A DNA stretch of 30,255 nucleotides from a virus: the IMG/VR virus record IMGVR_UViG_3300024346_000352, positions 1 through 30,255 of that record; one strand, given 5' to 3'. The number at the start of each line of letters is the position of its first letter. Position 1 is the stretch's first letter. Shown piece by piece: positions 12,390-20,000 of the stretch. The notes beneath the pieces are model-generated. The model did no database searches. It saw only the letters and a program-made list of their open reading frames with translations, and was not told where the DNA came from. The position numbers and the translations under genes are program-made.

Positions 12390-12585
12390 TGTATTTTTCT
12401 CCCATAGTTTGTTTTATAAATGGTTCAAAGATTTGCTCAGAGTACCAAGTTGCATTTGCTTCTTTAGCATAAGTCTCGCCATAGCCTCTGTAGTATTCAT
12501 CTGAGTCGCAATCTCTTGCTGTGTGACCATGAACGCAGTCCCATTCGCCGCGTTCGTAGTCAGAAAGTTTATTAATATCTGTCAT
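12376..12585 (-). CDS. 69-residue hypothetical protein
   Basis: A small acidic protein with DYERGEWDCVHGHTARDCDS then DEYYRGYGETYAKEA. The YERGEWDC..G.......YY.GYGE pattern resembles small early proteins seen in other phages. Cys and His are present but do not form a convincing zinc site. It follows the repeated GAAA-hairpin spacer and a GGAG ribosome site. Function unknown. Confidence 0.72.
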   Translation of the reverse strand: MTDINKLSDYERGEWDCVHGHTARDCDSDEYYRGYGETYAKEANATWYSEQIFEPFIKQTMGEKYNEKI

Positions 12586-12598
12586 GTTAACTCCTTTG

Positions 12599-12629
12599 GT
12601 TGCCCCCTTTCGGGGGCGGTTTGATTATT
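12599..12629 (-). repeat. stop-codon/hairpin spacer element, copy 2
   Basis: The same arrangement as at 6757-6787: AATAATCAAAC, hairpin GCCCCC-GAAA-GGGGGC (12617-12602), CAAC, beginning inside the stop codon of the 60-residue gene and ending before the next gene's ribosome site. Only the base before the hairpin differs between copies within the shared core. On the plus strand it has TTTGATT downstream, a poor terminator tail. Confidence 0.6.
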
Positions 12630-12807
12630 GCGTTACTTTGTCTGTTGCCTCAAGGTTGTATGCAGTCTCTATAACATCAAGGCACGATTCGTATGCCGCT
12701 AATTCCTCATACATCTCGTTAGACATTTTTTCAATATCAGGTTGTTTTCTGTTTATATCTGAATACCATCTTTGAATGCAACCTGTTACTTCTTCTATCT
12801 TTTTCAT
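12625..12807 (-). CDS. 60-residue early protein
   Basis: The first gene of the early transcript, about 50 nt after the start expected from the promoter at 12892-12864, with GAGGT upstream of its ATG. The protein is helical and acidic (IEKMSNEMYEELAAYESCLD), with no motif and no membrane segment. Its leading position means it should be made soon after infection. Function unknown. Confidence 0.7.
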   Translation of the reverse strand: MKKIEEVTGCIQRWYSDINRKQPDIEKMSNEMYEELAAYESCLDVIETAYNLEATDKVTQ

Positions 12808-12863
12808 AGAATTTACCTCGTTTGATTAGATTTTAAAGAACACATCTCTATTGATGTAAAGCG

Positions 12864-12892
12864 ATCATACCACAATTAAGGGGTGGTGTCAA
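12864..12892 (-). promoter_or_regulatory. strong early sigma-70 promoter
   Basis: On the minus strand a perfect -35 TTGACA (12892-12887) and a -10 TATGAT (12869-12864, 5/6) are separated by exactly 17 bp; the start should be near 12857. It is the best promoter in the window and stands just after the late terminator, at the head of the early operon (small genes, ERF, SSB-like, Cro-like). Confidence 0.85.
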
Positions 12893-12912
12893 ACATTCAA
12901 TTAACCATAGGC

Positions 12913-12938
12913 AAAAAAAAGCCCCACATAAGTGAGGC
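12913..12938 (-). terminator. rho-independent terminator of the late/lysis operon
   Basis: On the minus strand GCCTCAC-TTAT-GTGGGGC (12938-12921; 7 bp with one G-U) is followed by eight T (12920-12913). It lies 20 nt after the endolysin stop codon and about 20 nt before the early promoter, so it separates the late and early transcripts. Confidence 0.88.
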
Positions 12939-12958
12939 AAATGGGAGTTACTATGAAA

Positions 12959-13396
12959 TTAGTACGACCAGATAGTCTCTTCTGGATAGTTCTCGATCTC
13001 AGGAAAGTCGTCTTGGGTGCAAGCATCAATGTGAATGAATCGACCTGAACCTTTTTGCTGTATGCCAATGCGGGTAATGCCAAACGCTATAGCAACAGAA
13101 ACTAGCTTTACGGCATTTTCTCCGCGACATAGTATGTCAACAGCCTTGCCTGATGTGTGCGCTCCTGCGCGTGATTTACGCATCTCAATCGGGTGCTGTG
13201 GTGACCGGTAAGCACTAGAGATAGCGAATGGAAAATCACATTCAATTCTGATCTTAGTCAGCAACTCTAAAAATTCAGGGTCAAACTTGTTCTCGCCTGT
13301 ATGCTTGCACTTCAATTCTTTATGTGAGAAATACTTGTTCTCTACGTTTTCATTTTTTTTAGGCTTTGCTTTAGCCTTTGGTTTTATGTCTGTCAT
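12959..13396 (-). CDS. M15-family peptidase endolysin
   Basis: A 145-residue D-Ala-D-Ala/L-Ala-D-Glu-type metallopeptidase (Peptidase_M15_3). FSHKELKCKHTG opens the fold. AISSAYRSP at 58-66 gives the conserved Arg. GAHTSGKAVDI at 78-88 supplies zinc ligands His80 and Asp87, and FIHID at 120-124 supplies His122. The N-terminal 20 residues are a Lys-rich tail without a signal peptide, so it relies on a holin. It cuts peptide cross-bridges in peptidoglycan at lysis. It is the last gene before the late terminator and lies two genes after the holin. Confidence 0.92.
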   Translation of the reverse strand: MTDIKPKAKAKPKKNENVENKYFSHKELKCKHTGENKFDPEFLELLTKIRIECDFPFAISSAYRSPQHPIEMRKSRAGAHTSGKAVDILCRGENAVKLVSVAIAFGITRIGIQQKGSGRFIHIDACTQDDFPEIENYPEETIWSY

Positions 13397-13404
13397 ATTG
13401 ACCT

Positions 13405-14118
13405 CTAATCGTCTTTGACCAGTATAGCTTCTAAGAAAATGCTAACTTCGTTATCACCTGAACTACTCTTAGCCTCAAAGTGAAAGTCTGATTTCTCGCC
13501 TATTTTAAAAGGTACTTGGCGATCAAAGCTAACTTGGCTTGTTGAAAATGTTGCTTCTGCTACTCGTAAAGTCCGACCTGCACTAGTAGTTACAACATTC
13601 CTAAATGTTAAAAACTTGTTACCATTGTTAGTGCCAGAGCATACATCAATTCTAAGTAAATATAAACTATGACCTGCGGGTACAGTGTAGACACTAGATT
13701 GGGTTGTTCCTAAATCAGCTTGGATGTAGCCATAGGTTGTCCCGCCATTCGCAATTGTAATGTTGCCTACGTTAGAGCCTGCAAGGATAATAGCTGTATT
13801 AATCCGTAAAAATGATGCCGTAGTGGTAACTGCATCTGTACCTGTTAGCGTTACTGTCTCGCTAATCTCTGCATAGTTAGCATCTAGCCCACTAATTAAA
13901 ACATCCATTGTATCGCTTGCTGATGATGATACTGCTGTCATCTGTACGGCTGATGCAGGGAATGTATAGTTCCCGCCATCATCCCAAAGAGTTTCAAAGC
14001 TAGTGCCGACAGTGCGGTTAAAACCAAAGATGTTAAGTGGTCTTGTATCCCACATATTGCCTTTGACAATATCGTGAAACAGATGCGGTGTTGGTCTGTC
14101 TTTATGATACTGATACAT
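13405..14118 (-). CDS. beta-rich virion protein (possible appendage or decoration protein)
   Basis: A 237-residue protein of alternating Thr/Ser-rich strands with no membrane helix or signal. Features are HDIVKGNMWDTRPLNIFGFN near the start, LWDDGGNYTFP, VTLTGTDAVTT, and QADLGTTQSSVYTVPAGHSL. Its layout resembles proteins common in marine phages and annotated as structural. The position between holin and endolysin in the late operon fits a virion component such as a head fibre, decoration or tail appendage. It is not an enzyme as far as I can see. Confidence 0.6.
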   Translation of the reverse strand: MYQYHKDRPTPHLFHDIVKGNMWDTRPLNIFGFNRTVGTSFETLWDDGGNYTFPASAVQMTAVSSSASDTMDVLISGLDANYAEISETVTLTGTDAVTTTASFLRINTAIILAGSNVGNITIANGGTTYGYIQADLGTTQSSVYTVPAGHSLYLLRIDVCSGTNNGNKFLTFRNVVTTSAGRTLRVAEATFSTSQVSFDRQVPFKIGEKSDFHFEAKSSSGDNEVSIFLEAILVKDD

Positions 14119-14119
14119 T

Positions 14120-14491
14120 TTATTTCCTCATATTCATTAGCTTTGATGCACCTTTAATACCAAAGCTAGAGCTAATCGCAATAAATAATAGATATTGATA
14201 CCACTCAGGCAAACCTGAAAGAGCATCAAACCCTTCTTTCACTCTTTGAATAACTGTTAAATCATTAACTACTATTGCATAACCCACCATGAATACAGGA
14301 ATAGATAGAACTATTGTCCAGAACTCGTCTTTCCAACTGTGTGCAGAGGCATCAACCATCTTAGATTCCCAATCAGCATCATTCTTTATCATGCTCATCT
14401 TGGCTTTGTGCTTTGCTTGCTTCTCTTCTGCTTTGTTCTTAATCAAGCCACCTGCTAACTTGGCTACTGGTGCAATTAAATTCATCCACAT
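14120..14491 (-). CDS. holin (GTA/3TM type)
   Basis: A 123-residue protein with an amphipathic hydrophobic N terminus (4-17), a charged Lys-rich segment, and two strong hydrophobic helices at about 58-76 and 98-114. The segments HSWKDEFWTIVLSIPV, LPEWYQYLLFIAISSSFGIK match the W.DEF and P.WY......FG pattern of the three-TM holin family found in gene-transfer agents and many phages. It permeabilises the inner membrane so the endolysin can reach the wall. Its position in the lysis segment agrees. Confidence 0.85.
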   Translation of the reverse strand: MWMNLIAPVAKLAGGLIKNKAEEKQAKHKAKMSMIKNDADWESKMVDASAHSWKDEFWTIVLSIPVFMVGYAIVVNDLTVIQRVKEGFDALSGLPEWYQYLLFIAISSSFGIKGASKLMNMRK

Positions 14492-14505
14492 AATCTGTTC
14501 TCCTG

Positions 14506-14979
14506 TTATAAGGGCATAGCTAGTGCATCAAGTGCGCGCCAAATATCATCGTACTCGGTTTTGGCAGTATCCCAATTAGATTTAATCTTGTTAACATCCT
14601 CAACAACCAGTTCAGCCTTTGCAACAATGGCTCTCATTGTCTCAATATCTTTCTCTAGCTTAGATACGCTTGTAGTGATTTCTAAGAGCCTTTCTTGTTG
14701 AGAGGATATAGTTATCAGGTTTGTGCCTAAAGTGGCTAATTTCGCGCTTAATTGGCTTATATCGTTGTCTTTAAGCTGTTGTTCTATCAGTTGTATAGAT
14801 TCATGCAGTGGTGTTACGTCTGGAACTTGTACCGCCTCGACTGTTTCTAATCTTCCATACAGGCTACTTGCCGCCCAAATAAATGAGCCAATGGTTGTAG
14901 CTAGTGAAAAGACTACGGCTATATATATGCCTTTTAGCTTAACGCCACCGATTGATAATTCTGTATCTGCTAAACTCAT
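14506..14979 (-). CDS. membrane-anchored coiled-coil protein
   Basis: 157 residues: a short cytoplasmic head, one hydrophobic helix LKGIYIAVVFSLATTIGSFI (about 15-34), then a long coiled coil rich in Leu, Ile, Glu and Gln to the end (LHESIQLIEQQLKDND and following). The topology resembles an inner-membrane spanin or other lysis/membrane scaffold protein. I choose the ATG at 14979, which forms an ATGA overlap with the previous stop and has GGAG 5 nt upstream; a GTG at 14985 is less likely. Spanin identity is not shown, as there is no lipoprotein partner. Confidence 0.65.
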   Translation of the reverse strand: MSLADTELSIGGVKLKGIYIAVVFSLATTIGSFIWAASSLYGRLETVEAVQVPDVTPLHESIQLIEQQLKDNDISQLSAKLATLGTNLITISSQQERLLEITTSVSKLEKDIETMRAIVAKAELVVEDVNKIKSNWDTAKTEYDDIWRALDALAMPL

Positions 14980-15806
14980 TCGCACTCCATCTCAAAGAAA
15001 CAATCATAGCCCATGCCTACAGGTGATGTTTTATAGAACTCTGACTCTGTACCCAGTGCAAGAATATCTGCTTCACTGTAGTACAAATCTAAACCAAAGG
15101 CATCGCTACCATTTAAGTAAACAGCAGTTAAGTTTCTGGTTGTGTTGTAGCCCATAGCTACCCACTGCTCTCCTGCATCATAGAAAATATTTACGTCATC
15201 AGCAGTAGTGTTTTTGTCTTGTATGCTTTGCTGTAGAAAGTCTGCGGCTTCATCGTTATTAGCTACGGCTAAGTAGGCAGATGCTTCGTTAGCTGATGTC
15301 TCTATCTGGTCAACACTGGTGTTGTATGTGTCTACATCTTCTTGGTCGATAGTAAGCATATCTTGATTATCAACTATGAACGTCTGTAGTTCTTCTTTTT
15401 CACCAGGAGTTGCGGCTGTCTCTGCTTTTTCAGCTACTTGCTGTACTGCAATCATTTCAACAACTACCTCACTAAAAGTAGTTATAGCAGTCTCCATTTC
15501 ATCCAGGGAATCAATAGCCATATCATTAAGCACATCGCGCACGTTACCATAAGGCTGATAGGTAGCCATGTTAGATAAGGCAGAATTATAGGCTTCTACC
15601 TGCTCTGCTGATATGTGTGCTGTACTAGAAAGCGTACCATCAGATAAACCGCCACCAGTGTGCGCGTAGTCCATAGCCGCGCCTGTTAGCTTAATGCCAG
15701 TATCAATCTGATCGACAATAGCAGAACTACTGTTAATCAGGTTATCTAACTCATTGCTTTGTACTGCGGTACTTATCGCTAATAGAAATGCTATCTTCTT
15801 CCACAT
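14976..15806 (-). CDS. exported acidic protein of unknown function
   Basis: A 276-residue protein with a cleavable signal peptide, MWKKIAFLLAISTAVQS, then an acidic, helical, Ala/Asp/Glu-rich body. The end is beta-rich (GEQWVAMGYNTTRNLTAVYL) with two cysteines near the C terminus (YDCFFEMECE) that could form a disulfide. The start is fixed by the signal peptide and an AAGGTGAG ribosome site, despite a 56-nt overlap with the upstream gene. Exported late phage proteins may modify the envelope, exclude superinfection, or aid lysis. None can be chosen. Confidence 0.65.
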   Translation of the reverse strand: MWKKIAFLLAISTAVQSNELDNLINSSSAIVDQIDTGIKLTGAAMDYAHTGGGLSDGTLSSTAHISAEQVEAYNSALSNMATYQPYGNVRDVLNDMAIDSLDEMETAITTFSEVVVEMIAVQQVAEKAETAATPGEKEELQTFIVDNQDMLTIDQEDVDTYNTSVDQIETSANEASAYLAVANNDEAADFLQQSIQDKNTTADDVNIFYDAGEQWVAMGYNTTRNLTAVYLNGSDAFGLDLYYSEADILALGTESEFYKTSPVGMGYDCFFEMECE

Positions 15807-16368
15807 CTTCGCTCACCTTACCTATCTGGAGAATGCCGTTGTAATATTTCCGATTCTTTTTGTAATCAGGAATATATAGTTCTGGGTTCTGCTTTATCAG
15901 CATAAGCCCTCGCTTCCCCGCTACTAATCTCCCATTAGATATGAACGGGCATGGTGAACCCGCTAACAACATCGATTTATAAACTTCTTCACTCTGGCAT
16001 AACATCGACACAGAAGCCACCTTTAAACCCAGAGCAGATAGCATTCGACTGTACTTCAGCCTAGTGCAGTCTACGTCTAGTTCATAGCCACCGCTAGAGA
16101 ATCCTACTGCCACTGTCTGCAATGAACCTGCTGTACCTTTCAAGCAAGTGTCAGAGCCGTTAGACATAAAGGTTGGGGTTATTGCAGAGCCAACTGGAAT
16201 CTCACTGGATGAACCTGCGCCATTGTAGGTGTTGCTAGTTGATGTATCTGTGGTTTCGTTATTGCTATTGGTGGTAGAGTTTTCACCATGATAGGTGTTT
16301 AGGCTACCCTGTTGATCGTTCGCCATAGCCACTGATGTGAATAGCCATAGGATAGCTAAAAACCTCAC
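15751..16368 (-). CDS. exported protein, conserved type in marine phages
   Basis: About 205 residues starting with signal peptide MRFLAILWLFTSVAMA. A Ser/Thr/Asn-rich, low-complexity linker follows (to about residue 70), then a compact domain with four or five Cys: DTCLKGTAGSLQTVAVGFSS, DVDCTRLKYSRMLSALGLKV, MLCQSEEVYKSMLLAGSPCP. The ALGLK...S.LCQ...V...M..AG.PCP pattern recurs in phage proteins that I recognise by shape but cannot name. The GTG at 16368 shares a base with the previous stop (TAGTG) and leaves the signal clean; an ATG at 16389 adds MDGREKV. Periplasmic, disulfide-bonded. Confidence 0.65.
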   Translation of the reverse strand: MRFLAILWLFTSVAMANDQQGSLNTYHGENSTTNSNNETTDTSTSNTYNGAGSSSEIPVGSAITPTFMSNGSDTCLKGTAGSLQTVAVGFSSGGYELDVDCTRLKYSRMLSALGLKVASVSMLCQSEEVYKSMLLAGSPCPFISNGRLVAGKRGLMLIKQNPELYIPDYKKNRKYYNGILQIGKVSEDVEEDSISISDKYRSTKQ

Positions 16369-16616
16369 TACCTTTTCTCTTCCATCCATGCTTTTATTTG
16401 CATGACGTTTTCATCAATGCGCGCCACTCTTACCTCTAAGTCGCGTTGTCTAGCATCTAACTTGTCAAAGCTGTTGCTCACCTTAGCAATATCCTTAGCG
16501 TTTTGATTAACGCCAACTTCAACCTCAGTGAATGCGCCCATCACATTGATAGCATGAAACGCCAACAATACAAATAAAGTGATAGGTACATTCTTGCTTA
16601 GATGCCAGTCTTCCAT
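16368..16616 (-). CDS. small membrane protein with coiled-coil tail
   Basis: 82 residues: one hydrophobic helix NVPITLFVLLAFHAINVMGA (about 9-28), then a charged coiled coil (DKLDARQRDLEVRVARIDEN). Small one-helix proteins with coiled-coil tails occur in phage lysis regions. The ATG shares a base with the preceding stop (TAATG). It is immediately followed by an exported protein. A role in lysis or envelope interaction is only inferred. Confidence 0.65.
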   Translation of the reverse strand: MEDWHLSKNVPITLFVLLAFHAINVMGAFTEVEVGVNQNAKDIAKVSNSFDKLDARQRDLEVRVARIDENVMQIKAWMEEKR

Positions 16617-16801
16617 TATTCTTCCTCAGTAAGACTCTCTTTAAGGCTAGAGCCATACGCATTAATTAAAACCTTTAGCTCCTGCATACGCATTTCTAGT
16701 TGTGCAAGATCGCTTTGCAACTCATTTACTCTGTTAACCTGAATCTTTTGCGCTTCATTCAGATCATCTTCTGTGTAAGTTTTATCGTCTATTGTAATCA
16801 C
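16616..16801 (-). CDS. DUF6447-like coiled-coil protein
   Basis: A 61-residue protein beginning with ITIDDKTYTEDDLNEAQK, the (I)TIDGK.Y....L...A pattern of a small family frequent beside marine phage fibres, followed by a coiled coil (VNELQSDLAQLEMRMQELKV). It begins with GTG, with AGGGGAT 5-6 nt upstream. The family has no known function. Confidence 0.65.
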   Translation of the reverse strand: MITIDDKTYTEDDLNEAQKIQVNRVNELQSDLAQLEMRMQELKVLINAYGSSLKESLTEEE

Positions 16802-16828
16802 AATATATCCCCTGTTGGTTTGAAGGTA

Positions 16829-17050
16829 TCATAATACCGCAGAACAAACTGCTTGTACATTAGCAGGTTCAGAACTGTAGTCATCACCTTGCTGAATCAC
16901 ATGGCGGTGATAACTGCTAGAAATTACCTCGCCATCTTCTAATACTTTTGTAGTTGTTCGCACCTGTACACAAGTTACACTGTTGCCTTCATCGTCTTGT
17001 CCAGTTACTACTTCAATTTTGTCTGCCAAGATTTCTTTTGTTAAACTCAT
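16829..17050 (-). CDS. small fibre-adjacent conserved protein
   Basis: A 73-residue protein, MSLTKEILADKIEVVT... with VQVRTTTKVLEDGEVISSSY and HRHVIQQGDD. This I.VRT.T.....G..I...YHRH....GD pattern is common immediately downstream of tail fibre genes in marine phages. It is beta-rich, with no motif suggesting catalysis. AAAAGGAAAC precedes the ATG. Possible virion or fibre-associated role; not demonstrated. Confidence 0.7.
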   Translation of the reverse strand: MSLTKEILADKIEVVTGQDDEGNSVTCVQVRTTTKVLEDGEVISSSYHRHVIQQGDDYSSEPANVQAVCSAVL

Positions 17051-17070
17051 TTTAGTTTCCTTTTAGTCTG

Positions 17071-17090
17071 TACCTAGAATCCACTAGGTA
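17071..17090 (-). other. hairpin between fibre and downstream genes
   Basis: TACCTAG and CTAGGTA form a 7-bp perfect stem around a 6-nt loop, 4 nt after the fibre stop codon and before the ribosome site of the next gene. There is no T-tract, so it is more likely an mRNA processing or 3'-end protecting hairpin than a terminator. Confidence 0.4.
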
Positions 17091-17093
17091 TAA

Positions 17094-20000
17094 TTAAGAT
17101 GATGTAGTGTATGAGCCACTAATCATGAAGTCGCTCAAGTTATTGTTTGTTAGCTCTGTAGTAGAAACAGCCTGTTTTGCGCTACCTTTTCTGACTGAAA
17201 TAAAGGTACTACCACTATTAACGTAACCACTAACGGAAATGTCAATTTCGTCAAAAGTGAATAAGTCAGTATATGAAAAAGTTATTGGGGCGTGTCTACT
17301 TGCCGCAAATGGCATTCCGCTTATGCGAAACTCCCCTACTATAGAGTGATTAGCCGCTTCAACATTAGTTATGTAAGCATTAAAATATATTAATCTGCCT
17401 ACTTTTGTGTATTGCGTTGTTGCCGTACCATATGATAATGGACTGGGACTACCAGACGTACTTCCATATAAATTAGGTGTCCAAGTACCTTCCTCATAAT
17501 CATCTAACTTGTTGGCTGAAGCTGTGCCGCCTAAGTGGACACCGCCTGATAGGTAGATGTCTCTTAAGCGATAACTACCGTGTCCTAAATCAGTATTAGC
17601 GTCTTGTTTAGTTCCATTTTGATTACAGGGATATATATTAACTGTGCCAAAAGTAAACCCTTTGTGCGTGCCTGCAACAAAAGCATTACCTACAGCCGCG
17701 CCAATACTACCTACAGTTGTGCCGTCTTTGCGTAAGTCTACAATAGCGCCGTCTGAAGTTTTACGGTCAAACACAGCCGATAAGTTATCGTCTCGTACAG
17801 AATATATACCACCCGCAGGTAGTAACTGACAACCGATAACAGTGCTATTAGTATCCGTTTTTCCCACCAATAGGTTGCCTGATGAGTCTATACGCATACG
17901 TTGTGTGTTGTTAGTATGGAACTCAATCGGTTGGTTTTCTTTGTTTATATGCCTAACAATTCCTGATGAGTTAACATTAATAGCGTAACCATCACTAGCC
18001 GTAGTTCCTGCGCTTGTTGACGTGAGATGTATCGAAGGGGCTGTTTGACTTATATGTAGACCGTTGTAGCCACTATCAAAAGTAGGCGAACTAGTACCTA
18101 TACCTACGCTTCCTGATATGTCTGCAAAAGTTACAGCAGGAGTTGCTGAATCGCTATCATAAAACTTTAAACTGCCTCCCTCGCCAACACCCATGCTCCA
18201 CTGCTCTGCACCAGAGTTTTCTTGTAGCATAATACCTTTATGGTTAGCATCACATTTAATACCTACTGTAGCTTCATCGACGATTGAAGAATTATCTAAA
18301 ACACCTACTGACAAAGTGTTTTGAGGACTATTATTACCTATACCTACCCTGCCTGTGCTTCGTACACATAGTAGGCTTCTGTCATAGGCATTATCAGCTG
18401 TACTACCTGTATCGCTATATGTAGCTCCTGTGCCAATAACATTGAAAGAGTCGTTGTTGTCGTTATCTTTTAACCCAATAACAACATGTGCATTAGGTCT
18501 GCCCTCAATAATTGTTCCAGATTGTGTACTACCAGACGGCATCAGTGCATAAATGTCTGCATCTGAGAAGTCTGACCAAGACCTTAATACGCCTAACTGA
18601 GACGCGCTTGCGCCACTACCACCTACACTTATATCTCCACGTACGTCTAATGCTGAAACAGGACTATTAGTGCCAATACCTACGTTTCCTGATGTGTCGA
18701 TAACCATGCGAAAAGCACCGTTAGTATCATCATAAATACGGAAAGAACCGTTGTTGTTAATAATTGAATAGTCAGAGTTGTTGTTAGTATCTGTAAGGTA
18801 CAAGCGAGGATAACTAGATTCAATGCGAATATCCCCATCTTGAACGTGTAGCTTTCTCTGTGGGTCATCAGTTCCTATACCTACGTTGCCGTTTGCGGCA
18901 ATACGCATACGCTCTGTATTAGAAGAACCAAAAGTCAAATAACCATCAATACCGCTATAGCCTCGGTAAAAATCAATAAACCCATTGTCTGCTCCATTTC
19001 TTTCTAAGGCTAATCTGTATAAACTTGAATTTGCAACAGCCGCATCCCCTGACGTTACATGAAATTCAAAGTTGTCTGACGCGCCTTCTAAAATTAATAA
19101 GTTGTCATTTTTAGCACCATCAACTTCAAGTTTAGCTTCAGGACTACCACTACCTATACCTACGTTGCCGTTTGCGGCAATACGTAAACGATAAGCTGTA
19201 TTAGTGTCATCATAAATACCGAATAAACCATTGTCATTGAGAATTGAATAGTCTGAATTGTGGTTAACGTCTGTTAAATAAATACGAGGTGCGCCAGATT
19301 CTATCTTTAAAGCACCTCCATAAAGATGTAAAGTTTCGTCAGGGATATCAGCACCTATACCCACTCTGCCTGATGAGTCGATAACCATTGCTTGCGAGTT
19401 ATTTGAAGTAAATCTCATCTCATTAGAGTCGTGAATGTAGGCTATCTGACCTATATCATTATCATCTGTATCGCCAAAGTTAAGCTGACTATAATTAGCA
19501 TTTCCTGCTTTGATCTGTACTGTTGATGTGCCAGTATCGGCAACAACTAGATTGTAATCTGGTGATGATGTGTTTATACCTACCCGATCGTTTGCTTCGT
19601 CTACATAAAGCGTATCTGTGTCAACTGCTAGACCTGTGGATGATACAGTTCCAGTAAAGGTAGGAGATGAATCTAGCTCAGCCGCTCCACTAAGTTTTGT
19701 TTTTTCGGAGTCAGTAAATACATTAGAGTCTGTGGCACTGGCTACAGCCGAACGAATCTCTGCATCAGTTTGATCTGCTGTTGCGCCTGTCTCAATGCCA
19801 GTTAGTTTTGTTTTTTCTGCATCAGTGTAAACATTTGAATCTGTTGCGGCATCTACTGCGGCTCTAATTTCTGCATCTGTCTGATCTGCTGTAGCATTGA
19901 TTTCAATGTTATCTAATTTATCGCCATCTACTGAAAGGTCTCTTCCATCTACAGTGCCGGCAACAGCCACACTACCAGAAACTACAACATTTCCTGCTGA

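Noticed and set aside
14723-15157. Plus-strand open frame of 144 codons
   Set aside because: Antisense to two well-supported minus-strand genes, with no ribosome site and low-complexity content.
17071-17090. Rho-independent terminator after the fibre gene
   Set aside because: The hairpin is good but no T-run follows on the minus strand; recorded as a hairpin only.
18680-18868. Hydrophobic frame inside the fibre gene
   Set aside because: It is an alternative register of the NNSDYSI repeat region, and its hydrophobicity comes from shifted repeat codons.
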